Made by a program: the position numbers and the translations under genes | DNA from: Picochlorum sp. 'celeri' | Lineage: Eukaryota; Chlorophyta; Trebouxiophyceae | Assembly (NCBI GenBank): GCA_010909725.1 | Contig: JAACMV010000022.1 | Location: forward strand, 1,116,001-1,180,000 | Reading direction: 5' to 3' | DNA length: 64,000 bases | Shown: positions 1-10,017 of the stretch, piece after piece | How positions within the stretch are numbered: position 1 is the first letter of the stretch | Layout: every line of letters starts with the position of its first letter | The notes under the pieces: generated by a model | Databases searched by the model: none | The model's input: the letters and a program-made list of their open reading frames with translations, nothing else | Told to the model about the DNA's origin: nothing

Positions 1-240
1 GCAGAACTTCCATCTAGACTCCCTTTACATGCACAAGACGAGTGATAGCCACGCGAGTCGTTGGGCACACGACGGTATCACAGTTTTTCCCATTACATGA
101 CGTATATTCATGATACGCCGATTTATACACAATACTTGCTAATTAAAGATGAGATCTTGGCATTCAGAATATGCTGGTTGACTCGTCTATTGACGATCAA
201 GACTCGTAAGACGACTGCACAAGAGTCCCGGATCTCTCAC

Positions 241-296
241 AAGATCTCAAGATCTCAAGATGTAGATCTCTGAGAGATCCAGGGAGAGATCTACCT
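241..296. repeat. AGATCT-rich inverted repeat block
   Basis: Several AGATCT cores follow one another. Arms GTAGATCTCT (262-271) and AGAGATCTAC (285-294) are exact reverse complements around a 13-nt loop, so the block can form a hairpin. It lies about 100 nt upstream of the RNase H2B start. A similar AGATCT-rich block lies near 17.8 kb. Function is unknown; it could be a transcription-factor site cluster or a relic of a small mobile element. Confidence 0.6.
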
Positions 297-398
297 GTAG
301 ATGGATATCTTCCAAGGAGCGATCGGATCAAATTGATCGCATTATTTCATTTCACTGTGTCGTATTATTTAACTGGATGAAGCATCGGAAGATTTAGG

Positions 399-1375
399 AT
401 GGCTGTTTCTGACGAACAGGCTGTTGAGCGGCGAACCATGATGGTTGCACGGGAGCTGATGCTGCCTGGAGGCATGTTTTCCTTATTTGGGACTCTATTA
501 ATGATATTTGAATACATGATAATGATTTGAAGCACCCGTATTGCAGGTGGAGGCAGGGAACCAGTCCTTGTGAATTTGAATGATCCGAAAACAGGTGGGT
601 TCTCTGGGTCCTTGAGACGGGCTTTGGTCTGTGAAATCATGAGCATTACTGTATTGTAGGAGAGAAGCGACAATTTATGGTCACTGGGACTCATATACAG
701 GAATGCAATGTGGTGAAGAAGAAATTTAGCTCTTGGTTTGTTGATGACTCTATTATTCAGGATGGTTCCCTATACATCTGGACACCGATTCATATAGTAT
801 TCCTTGTTCTGCCAGCACTAGAGAAAGCAAGAGAACAGGGGACATTTTGTGGTATAGATCATATTGTAGAGTGCCTCGATTGTGGCAGTGATGCATTTGC
901 TGTGATGGATATTGTCCGTGCACAGCAGAAAAAGTTGCAGAATGTGTGCGAGTTCAAAGAAAATGGCGGTGAATTGTATTACAAACTCAATGACGATAAA
1001 ATGAAGGCATGGCTTCAGGGGAGGGTTGTGCGGCTGGAGAATGATTTGAAGAAGAAGGATGATGCATTTGGGAGTCTGTCTGATGCAGCGTTGCATCTGT
1101 ATAGTGTTGGCATGGTGTCTGAATATCTCTCTGATGCTTGGAGTGAGGCATTATATAAACTCTATAACCTCGAGAAGCCTGCTGCAGTGCCTGAATCCAA
1201 TGCTGTTGATGATGTGATTGTGCAGAAGGAAGTTAAAAAGCCACGAGTTGATCCAAAGCAGCTTCAAAAGGCTCGAGCATTGGAGGCAAAGAAAGAGGCC
1301 AAGGCAAAAAAGCTCGCCAAGGAGTCTGCTGGTATGAAAAAAATGAGTGCCTTTTTTAGTGTTAAGAAAAAGTAA
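399..1375 (+). CDS. RNASEH2B: Ribonuclease H2 subunit B
   Basis: Non-catalytic subunit of the nuclear RNase H2 complex that removes ribonucleotides from DNA. Proposed exons 399-471, 547-594 and 660-1375 give 278 aa. The family core SWFVDD, then DGSLYIWTPIHIVFLVLP, is near residues 60-85. A helical middle and a Lys-rich tail follow. The C-terminus carries MKKMSAFF, matching the PCNA-binding (PIP) motif at the end of animal RNase H2B except that the usual first Gln is Met. Intron 595-659 (GT-AG, 65 nt) joins T and G in PKTGEKRQF. The first intron, 472-546, keeps frame only with a GC-AG pair (GCATGT...TTGCAG), because no GT in the right phase exists there. The N-terminal 24 residues therefore rest on that model; the rest is solid. 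Confidence 0.85.
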
Positions 1376-1541
1376 AATGTGTATCATGTAGCTATATATA
1401 ATTCTAAGACAGAACTGATGTTTTTTGACCAAAATCAGGTGAAAACATAAAGATTGCCTGAGGAGTGAACACTGCTGCCATCATATCATCGTCCACCGTA
1501 TTTTATCTTCTCAATAATTCTCATCTGTATATGCATCTGCG

Positions 1542-2595
1542 CTACGGTCTATTTGCTCCCTGAGGCCTGTTCCCTTCTTGGGGTCTGTTGCCTCCTTGAG
1601 GTCTGTTCCCTGCTCCTGCAGGTGAATTGACGGGATCGGATGCGCCACCTGGTTCCATGTCGTACGGGGGAGCGGAATCCTCATTCAAGGTATACGAGTA
1701 TGGACAATTCTCCACTGTACTCATCTGTACTGGAGAGTCATCCCATTCCAAATCGAGGCTTGAAAAATCATATTGTTCCTCTGCTGGGTCGCATTTCCCA
1801 GCAACATTTTGCAACATCCTATTATTTCCAAAGTTGAACATCACGCAACCCTTGTGGCAGTTTGCAGTATAGGGATACTCCAAGCGCCCAGTGGTATGAT
1901 AATGGTAGAATGGAAAAGTCTCGTCAGCATGTCCCATGCACTCATCCAAGTCGTCTGGAAAATTTCCATCGTCTCCATGAGGACCAGCGATTGGAATTCC
2001 ATCGGCCATCACACCCCAAAATGGAGAATGGTCCTCATCATTCTTCTCTGTAAATGCACAGCATGCTCCAGGCAAGGTGTGAACATGATAGATGTCCTGT
2101 GCAACATGGCCTCTGCATTCATCCATTGTTCTTCCCTCATAGATGTATGCATCTCGATCGTCGCGGTCAAGCGCATTGAAAATCGCCACCCCAGACAGCG
2201 TCATACCTGCAAGCAATAGATGATGCCATGTTTAGATCAAGTCATGGTCACGGTAATCGTGGTAAAAAGCACATACCAACGATCCCTTTGACAGAATTTC
2301 CAACTTCATTGATCATGATCGGGGTCTTAGAAATCACAGGATTCTTCGGAACAGTAGCTCTCCAATCTTGAACTTCGGCCATGCCAGGAGTGCTCTGAGC
2401 ACTCCAATCCCACGGAGGACAGCCTGATGCTGAGATCTCCCACACATTGGTGCCATTAGAAGTCGATGAAATAACGCTAACTGATGTATCAGATCCATCA
2501 ATTGCGCACCGGGCTGCATTGGCTAATTTAGCGGAGAGCAACAATGCGGCAAAGGCCATTTCGGTGCTTGACCTTTTGTGCTGTTGGTTCATCAT
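1542..2595 (-). CDS. Secreted YHYH-domain protein
   Basis: Exons 2277-2595 and 1542-2206 on the minus strand (70-nt intron 2207-2276, GTATGT...TGCAG) give 327 aa. A signal peptide (hydrophobic run ending AKLANA, about residues 15-28) precedes a mature domain with the diagnostic motif FPFYHYHTTGRLEYPYTANC. Nearby are HSPFWGVMADGIPIAGPHG and a Cys-rich pattern (ACC, NCHKGC). This is the YHYH family, common in marine bacteria and patchy in eukaryotic microbes, of unknown biochemical role. The tail is built from short repeats, NRPQGG, NRPQEG, NRPQGA, ending NRP before the stop. It is expected to be secreted or surface exposed. The splice joins V-K-G-I-V-G to M-T-L-S-G in frame. Confidence 0.8.
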
Positions 2596-2929
2596 GCACC
2601 CGATCGGAAAGAATTTACGCTAAGCAGTACTTTGGGAATAGATCAGTGGAAAAGATACGTATAATGTCTCTTCTAAAAATTGATCAAATTTAATTGTACA
2701 TGGTAGGAGCGGAAACGCTGCAGGCTTTGACCATCCATGGCGTAGTTTCCTGTCCAGCTTCCGGAATCTCGGGAGCACGCGCATGCTCTTGAATATGCTT
2801 GTATTGCCGCTAGCTTATACAATCTCTTTATGTGGCCATGTAACAGTGCATTGTATTTAACACATTACTATTGTAAAACGCAATAAACTACCATCTAACT
2901 CACATAAATTCATGCGTGGGTTTCCTCCT
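2596..2929. other. Intergenic spacer, 334 nt
   Basis: This spacer lies between the start of the YHYH gene and the stop of the Popeye-like gene, both on the minus strand. No convincing ORF, tRNA or strong repeat is seen. It presumably holds the YHYH promoter and the terminator of the upstream gene. Confidence 0.4.
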
Positions 2930-4059
2930 TCAACATTCAAATTCACCTAGACCTGTTTCACTGCCTTCCTTGCTTAATGCAGTTTCTGTCTTCAGGACTG
3001 ACGACTTCACCCGCTCTACACTCATGATTCTCGTCTTGGCACTCACACCACTAGTAGGAAGTGCATTATGTCGTGTACCCGGTGGCATGAATGGCTCCAA
3101 AGACGACCATATCCATTTAAAGAAGCCTTTGAAGGTGAGCTTGCGAATTTCCCAGTCCTCCAGGGGTCTCACAAAATCTACAGAACGCTTCCCTTCAAAG
3201 AAATCTAAGGGCTCTGGTGTACCGTGAGAGGTTCGAGCAGGGATATTCTGAGGCTCTGACAATGTCCTAAACTCCCATTCTGCGGTGACGGTGAATAAGA
3301 TGAAATTTCTAAAATAATTGGACACGGCTGGCCCACAGTTACATGCCAAGTCATTCAAGGCATAAATGCTCCATTCAAACACTACACAGTCCGCATCAGC
3401 GACCACTTCAAAGGAACCTTTGTTTTCAAAACCTGTAAATAAAGGATTATATGCTTGGATGAGATAATCATGTAGTAGACACCACACATGGCCAACGCAC
3501 CAATATATACGCCAAAGACATTTAGCAGGCCTATATCAAACGCCATCCCACTATAAAAGTTTGCTGTGCTCGAAACACCGTCTCTCTCATTTCTAATACA
3601 ATGAGCTTTTCCTTCAATAAGAAGAACAAAGGTGTCGATGGCTTGCTGCCTGTCAAGAATTTTCTCCCCAGCTTTGACTTTTCGAAACCTTCCCTTTTTC
3701 AGGACCTGCTTGACTTCCAGGGAGCCCATTCCCCCTCTCCGGCCAAAGAAAGCTCTCATTTGTTTTTCATCCTCTGTCTTGAATTTTATGGGCCGCTCAT
3801 CCGACAGTAACCTCACAATGGCTGAACCATGGACAATCAAGTTCATGCAACTCCAAACTATTGTCGAGATTTCGATACTACCTGTCGATTGGTAATCTGG
3901 CCAATTTGGAAATCCACACAATGCGTTTGTCAGGAGAAAGGTATATGCTAGAAAGAGGAAGATACGAATCAAAAGGATGTCAGCAAACAAACCACCAAGG
4001 AAAAAGCAACAAGACGACGCCTGGCCCCATGGACCCGGAGGGTCCATCACCGAAACCAT
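2930..4059 (-). CDS. Popeye-like membrane protein
   Basis: Two minus-strand exons, about 3483-4059 and 2930-3432, around a roughly 50-nt intron give about 359 aa. Hydrophobic segments at about residues 15-45 and 65-85 precede a cytosolic domain. That domain follows the Popeye order: LLSDERPIKF, an FFGRRGGMGSLEVKQVL stretch, LKKGRFRKVKAGEKIL, then LLIEGKAHCI and, after the splice, GSFEVVADADCVVFEWSIYA, which resembles the Popeye strand ending in ADEDCRYICW. In animals, Popeye domains bind cAMP. The canonical DSPEW phosphate-binding motif is not seen here, so binding is uncertain. Two adjacent 5' splice sites (3482 or 3485) keep frame and differ by one residue. The nucleotide cyclase at 5.9-8.7 kb is a suggestive neighbour. 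It could instead be a generic cNMP-binding-like jelly roll. Confidence 0.6.
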
Positions 4060-4290
4060 CTTAGATTGTAATTAAACACAAAAAGTTTTGGTCTTTTTTC
4101 TCGATCCATCGGGTTTTGGTGTGCAGGTGAGATGACGAATGATGTTCCCGTTACCACTGTCGCCACAAATTCCATCAGCACCTCGATCGAGGACCGGTCG
4201 CGATCGGTCCATTCACGCTGATTGCTGACTCAGCACTTTTGGGCTCATGTGCACGCGGCAACCTCAGATGTTGTCTCGGACATGACGACG

Positions 4291-4361
4291 GTAAGGGTTT
4301 GGCCCTTGATCCAGTGCAAATATCTAAAGAATTCTAATTTACTTGCAAATTCACACACCAG
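4291..4361 (+). other. Probable 5'-UTR intron
   Basis: GTAAGG at 4291 and CACACCAG ending at 4361 bound a 71-nt GT-AG intron of the usual local size. Splicing leaves one A before ATG 4363. No upstream ATG would splice into the amidohydrolase frame without a stop, so this appears to be an untranslated leader intron. Confidence 0.5.
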
Positions 4362-4362
4362 A

Positions 4363-5811
4363 ATGTCCGTCAGAACACCAACGGTACCTGTGCCTCCCAA
4401 GAGAGCTGTCCCAAGTGACACTGTCGTCTACAAAGACATCTCTGCATTGATCACCAACAATGATTCACTTGGGGAAATATTTGATGCTGCAATGGTTGTA
4501 AAGGGAAACGAGATCGCGTGGGTGGGGAAGCAAGCTGACTTGCAGGATACTTGGAATGCTGACAAGGTTGTGTCCATGGCCAACACAATTGTTTCTCCAG
4601 GGCTGATTAATACCCATAACCATATGAACCAGACGCTTGTTCGATGCATCGGTACAGACTACCCTTTGTTTAATTGGTTATTATCCTTGTATCCTGGAAT
4701 GGCCACATACACAGGGGAAGATGTGTACGTGTCTGCAAAATTGGCCATGGCTGAGCTCATCATGAATGGGTGCACAACATCTTCTGATCACTTGTATGTG
4801 TACGCAAATGATGTTACCCTGGATGACACAATTCGAGCTTCGAGAGAGATCGGTATGCGATTTCAACCTGTAAGGGGCATCATGACAATGGGAGCTTCCA
4901 GGGGGGGGTTGCCTCCTGATGAAGTGGTGGAAAACCTGGAATCAGCTCTGGCTGACACAGAGCGCCTCGTCCAAGAGTTTCATGATGATACCAAATTCAG
5001 TATGTTGAGGATTAGTGTCGGTCCCTGTGCACCTTTCACTGTGGAGAATGAGTGCATGACCAGAGGTGCTGACCTTGCGCGAAAATACAAAGTTCGCCTG
5101 CACACCCATCTCGCAGAAAACACTCAGGACCTCGAATACTGTCGTAAGAACTACGACTGCACTCCTGCAGAGTATATTAAAAAAGTTGGATGGGACCAGG
5201 ATGACTGCTGGTTTGCTCACTGCACATTGGTGACCAAAGAAGAGATTGATCTCTTTGCAGAGCGCGGCATAGGAATTGCCCATTGTCCCTCATCAAACTG
5301 CAGATTGGCGTCAGGCATTTTGCCTTCAAGAGAAGTATTGGATGGTGGAGTAAACATTGGCCTTGGTGTCGATGGAGCTGCATCAGAAGACTCTCAGAAT
5401 CTTTTGGAACAGATGAGGTGGGCGATGATGCTGCAGAGAGGACGCCTGCAAGATGTTAAGGGACTAAAGTTGCGGGAGGCATTTTACATGGCTACGAAAG
5501 GAGGTGCCAAGAATCTTGGTCGGGATGATATTGGAGAGTTGTCTCCAGGTTTTGCGGCCGACTTTGTGGCTTGGAACACAAAGGGCAATCTCAGCCTTGC
5601 TGGCTCATTGCATGACCCTGTTTCTAGTTTGGTTTTATGCACACCTGGACCAGTGTATTACGCCGTGATTAATGGAGAGATGATTGTTGACAAGGGTAAA
5701 TTTACAACCATTGATGTAGAATCCTTGGTTGAGGATCACAACAAGAGGTCTGCCAGAATATGTGCCATATGCAAGGAGAGTGAGAAGGCTGCAGCACATT
5801 TATCAGTTTAA
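4363..5811 (+). CDS. Amidohydrolase, 8-oxoguanine deaminase type
   Basis: 482 aa, a complete metal-dependent amidohydrolase of the chlorohydrolase/guanine-deaminase group. Metal ligands are seen in order: HNHMNQT (H-x-H), HTHLAEN, then WFAHCTLV, and the catalytic Asp in GLGVDGAASEDS. SPGLINTHNH marks the first strand of the barrel. HCPSSNCRL and the SED triad after the Asp are typical of 8-oxoguanine deaminases and hydroxydechloroatrazine ethylaminohydrolase-like enzymes. The reaction is probably hydrolytic deamination of an oxidised or substituted purine or triazine-like ring in the cytosol; the exact substrate cannot be read. ATG 4363 is chosen because it directly follows a leader intron (4291-4361); an upstream in-frame extension to 4222 lacks an ATG context fitting the splice. 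The bacterial-like family suggests old transfer. Confidence 0.8.
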   Translation: MSVRTPTVPVPPKRAVPSDTVVYKDISALITNNDSLGEIFDAAMVVKGNEIAWVGKQADLQDTWNADKVVSMANTIVSPGLINTHNHMNQTLVRCIGTDYPLFNWLLSLYPGMATYTGEDVYVSAKLAMAELIMNGCTTSSDHLYVYANDVTLDDTIRASREIGMRFQPVRGIMTMGASRGGLPPDEVVENLESALADTERLVQEFHDDTKFSMLRISVGPCAPFTVENECMTRGADLARKYKVRLHTHLAENTQDLEYCRKNYDCTPAEYIKKVGWDQDDCWFAHCTLVTKEEIDLFAERGIGIAHCPSSNCRLASGILPSREVLDGGVNIGLGVDGAASEDSQNLLEQMRWAMMLQRGRLQDVKGLKLREAFYMATKGGAKNLGRDDIGELSPGFAADFVAWNTKGNLSLAGSLHDPVSSLVLCTPGPVYYAVINGEMIVDKGKFTTIDVESLVEDHNKRSARICAICKESEKAAAHLSV

Positions 5812-5881
5812 TTGGAATTGGGCTTGGATTGTCCGACTCGCGAAACAGTTACATTTTCATTCTGATCTTCTGTAATTAGTG

Positions 5882-8707
5882 TCACTTTTCCGTTAGTTCA
5901 CGACAGCCCTCCCAAGTTGCAGGTGGAATTCCACCTTGTGATTGCATGAATGCTAACAGTGCCATTGATGGCCCATCGCCCAAGTCCTTCAGCCTTTCAA
6001 GTATTCCCATAGACTGTCGCCAACGGCCTTGTATATATAGAGTATATGCCTCGTGAAACGTATCAAGTAGTTCAATACCATCGGGGGAGGATATCCATGG
6101 AACAGACGCAATGTCTGGGTGCTCATCAAATTCATCAAGGTATGGGTAGTCTGAGAAACTCAAATGTCCACCGGACTCGTGTCCATTTTGCTCCGAATTG
6201 AAACTGCTTCTTCTTCCCTGAGAAGAGTCCGGTCCTCTGTGACTTGTTTCTTCTCTAAAATCGGCCTTGATTGTGTACAGCGTGGTTGGAATAAAACTAC
6301 CTTTGACAAGAACTGTATCAATAGCTCGGCACCTTTCCTGATTTTGCGGGGACAAGAGAGAATAAAAACTGTCTGACAGCAGAATGGGTACATGATACTG
6401 TTTGGTGGCTGCCTCCAACCTTGCTGCCATATTCACATGCGGAGACAAGTACGACGGATCAATTTTATGATGGGAACCAATGGCCCCCTCAATAGCCCAT
6501 CCAACATGTAATCCAAATCCCATGCTTGCCCTGAAACCAGGAATCTTTTCTTGCATGTCTTCTCTATCGCAAAATTTTTTTAGTTTTGAGGACCTATCTA
6601 GAGCTGATTTTATGATTATCATCGATGCAAGAGCTGCGTCTGCAAGGTGCTGAGTTATCTGCAACTGTATGTCCGGATCTTCATCACCACCCCAGAGCAT
6701 TGCTGCCTTTGCCTCTATGATGCTGCCACGCGATCTCTTGTACTTTTCCTGACATTCTGGTAATTTCCATACTACCAGAAAGGCATCACCAATATTCTTA
6801 TTTGGTGCTCCACCGTGGAAACTTACCTCTGCATGCACAATCGATGCAATGCAATTCACAAACTCCATGATGTCCTCTTGCAGAACTTCTGTTGCAGAGG
6901 TGAAATTTCGAATGTCACAAAACCCAAATATTGCCCTCACTCTTCTTCCTGGGAGCATGGGATTTATGTCACCCCCACTTTTGATATTGTTGGCAATGAT
7001 CTCCGCCCCTGCTTCCCCAAAGCCCACTGAGAGTAGGTTGCAAACTTTTCCTATAGACCGTTCCAAAACTCTTGTTTCCAACTGCTTCGACTTTTGCTTT
7101 TCATCTTTATTGACATCTATTTTAAGCGATGATAACGGATTCTCACTCATTTGTTTGACCTGCTGTACCATTCTTTCAATGGGCTGCAATACTAACGAAT
7201 CTGCATCTCGAATGAAAAAGACAGCACCCAGTGATAGCACCATGAGGAGGAATGTGATCCTTGCTATATCTAGTAATGCCTGAAATTGCACATCCCATCT
7301 CACATCAATCCAGGCTTCTGTAATATTTGCTGCAATACCATCAATCTCTGCTACCTGAAATAACAGATCGCAAGGCTGTAATGCATTCTGAACTTTTGCT
7401 TGCATATACAGTCTCCCAGAGACAAATAAACGTACCTGAACTGACGAAGACTGCTTTTCGGTCCTCCTCAGATCGTTAAAGCGCTCAGATTCAAAAAAGG
7501 TGATATTGTGGACAACTAACTTGATCAATCTACCGGTGGTTCTGCCACCAACTTTGTATTCATTCTCATGCTTGTAGTCCCTTAACGCGCTCTGGAAAGC
7601 TGATGAATTGCCTTCGTTGGCAAAGAGATTATGCAAAGTAACGACCCCTCCTTCCTCAAAAGACGTAGCACTACCATAAAACACCCAGGAATCAAACACA
7701 GGCAAAACAGATAGAAGGATCAAAACTCCAAGGATCACTTTCCTCATTGTCATCTCCGTCAACTTTTCCCCAACCCTTGTTTGTGGCTTTAATGTGGTCA
7801 TCTGGAATTGCATTGCACCGTTTTCACTTTCACTCTCACTTGTGGACCTGGATAATCGTAAATCAGATGCTTTGTTGGTTCGCAGACGAAGGCGCTTTGC
7901 TCGAAGCCTTAGTAACTGCAGCACTGAAATAACTTGCATGATCCTAGCTGCCCGTGCCCCTGCCTGAGCGGCCTTGGCCATCCTCTCGAGTGTCAAATGA
8001 CGATTGGAATCATCTGAGTCAATTGTTATTAGATCGACAAAAGCTGGAATGTCACATAGAAGCGAAAAAGAAGCCACTAAATCCATCCAGAAATAAAACC
8101 TGAATGAATCATTGGGCATGGTGATGAAATGCAAATGATATCGAGCAAATACGTTCTAGTACACACCTGAAAAAGTATCCTGGGCGGCATAATGAAGACA
8201 GAGTGATCTCTATCGCGAATATAACCACTGCGGTGATGACAAACGCGAGGAAAAATGGATCTAAATCTGAAGGTGCAACTGCAACCCTAATGAGGTCCGC
8301 ATATAAAATCTGCAATGCAAAGATGTTACTGTCTCAAAATCTCATTCAAATGATTCCACGATGCCACTTATGGCAACACGCACCATTAAAGTAAATATGA
8401 TGGAAGCCAACGTGAAAGGAACTCCATCCATCTTCCGCCTCAATTTCTTCTTCCACTCTTCATTGCATTCACTCTTCCCCTTGAATAGCTCAATGATCGA
8501 TTTTTTCTGCTGGGGCTTTTCTACATATGCTTTTGCTTCTATCTGAATCATGGAAGAATCTCTCTTGGAACTTTTCGATAGCGGACTAACACTAGACAAC
8601 TCACTGTGCCGTTGCCCAGGACTCTCCACGGATTCCTCTTTCTCCTCTCCCCCCATTGGAGTATCACGATCAGGAGCCCCCATTCGGAATACAATATTGA
8701 TTAGCAC
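5882..8707 (-). CDS. Voltage-sensor-like class III nucleotide cyclase
   Basis: Three minus-strand exons, 8360-8707, 8167-8309 and 5882-8099 (introns 50 and 67 nt), give 902 aa. The N-terminus has four membrane segments like a voltage sensor: S1 about 97-116; S2 about 134-155 with FAIEITLSS (F-x-x-E); S3 beginning FYFWMDLVAS with an Asp; S4-like helix about 206-237 with ARAARIMQVISVLQ then LLRLRAKRLRLR. There is no pore. Next come two further membrane helices flanking an extracytosolic segment of roughly 190 residues, a HAMP-like LQPIERMVQQVKQM, and the cyclase catalytic domain: FGFCDIRNFTSATEV (metal Asp), NKNIGDAFLVVW, and HVNMAARLEAATKQY. cAMP versus cGMP specificity cannot be settled. The start may be 8707 or 8683. 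The gene is divergent from the zinc gene at 8960 only through a 250-nt spacer. Confidence 0.82.
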
Positions 8708-8959
8708 AAGAGTAGCCTCAACACGTGGATGGCATCATATTGACTTGACACACTATGTGTCCAGTCATTGCCCTTCATGCACTCGAGTGGTCTCATGTCA
8801 CCCAACAAGACATTCCACGAATTCCACGAAGGAAAGGTCCATTTCCTATATCAAAAGCACCTCAAAAGACATACTGTGGTACAAAGAACAGACATATCAT
8901 GATTCCAAGGTCCTAGAACAGATCTAGGCAAACCATCGACTGCCTCGATGTTGCTGTTG

Positions 8960-9832
8960 TCATGCCAATCTCATAGACTCAATCTTGACGAGAATCTCGG
9001 CACATTTCTCCAATCTTCCCAGGCATTCATCTTGGATATATGAATCATTCAATTGGGCAGACACACGATCCATATACATCCACATATTCCGAGCCACATT
9101 ACCTTGGAGGCATTCAATACTTTGGGCAGCAGCCGCCTCTTTGGCACCTTTCTCCTTCTCTTCTCCGATAGATTTCCCTTCTATTACAACAGGAAGATCG
9201 CACGACACACAGAAAATACGATCATGCTTTCGTATTAGAGGCGTTTGACATCTACACCACACATGCATCACATGGTGACTCAACCTGCATAAATCCTGCA
9301 CAAAACGTAACCTCGACACACCTGGGACAATGATCGGCGAGCAACGTCCACCCATGAAGCATTCTTTCTGCTAAAATACTTGAAACATCACTGGGAGCAT
9401 CAGCAACGTGCTTCTCAATTGCAGGCACACTGTTTTCTGTCTCATCCTGCTGTTGTTGTTCTTCTTCTTCCACAGCAAGCTCAGTCCCATTTTCTGCGAG
9501 ACAGTCAAACTCTCTTCCACATTGAACGCATGTATCACGAGTACCTTCAGGATTCCTCATCAATGGGACCTGAATATGTGTAAAATCCATATTTTCTACT
9601 GATAGTGCTACTAGGCAACCAAAGAGTATGTCTATGCCCCAACTCGACAAAAAGCTGACCAATGCGTATACATTGTCTCTGAAAGGAAATCAATTTCAAA
9701 ATGAGAACGTACCATGCAATCAGGGCAGGATTCCGCCAACATGCAGTAGCCTTTCAACAGCAGGTCCCCCATTGTCGCAACGGAACGAGTCGTTGCCTTG
9801 ACTTTGCGTTCTCCATTCATATCAGAGGTCAT
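8960..9832 (-). CDS. Tandem ZNRD2 (p27 autoantigen)-type zinc protein
   Basis: Exons 9713-9832, 9322-9569 and 8960-9251 (introns 143 and 70 nt) give 219 aa. Two copies of the ZNRD2/Auto_anti-p27 zinc module are seen. The first is MGDLLLKGYCMLAESCPDC, then VPLMRNPEGTRDTCVQCG. The second is AERMLHGWTLLADHCPRC, then QTPLIRKHDRIFCVSCD. Each has the LL-x-G-x-x-ML-x-x-x-CPxC...CxxC pattern. Both halves of each module sit on opposite sides of an intron at the same place, so the duplication included the intron position. A Glu/Gln-rich linker joins the copies and a helical tail follows. Human ZNRD2 has a single module; its role is poorly defined. The start is ATG 9832, since upstream codons look non-coding. 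Confidence 0.8.
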
Positions 9833-10017
9833 ACTGATGGAGCAATGTACTGAAATATATTCTATAGTGCATCTAAACACCTCGAAAAAGGCATCTTTAA
9901 AGAAAAACGCATGGGTGGACTCTGTAAAAAAAACATTAAAGCGATCCTCAAGCATCAAGCCGTCTTGCACGGATCTATGCATTTCTTAATGCTTAAAAAT
10001 ACTATAAATTAAGATTT

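Noticed and set aside
61..273. 70-codon open frame at the window start
   Set aside because: No Met context or motif, and it runs into the AGATCT repeat; not coding-like.
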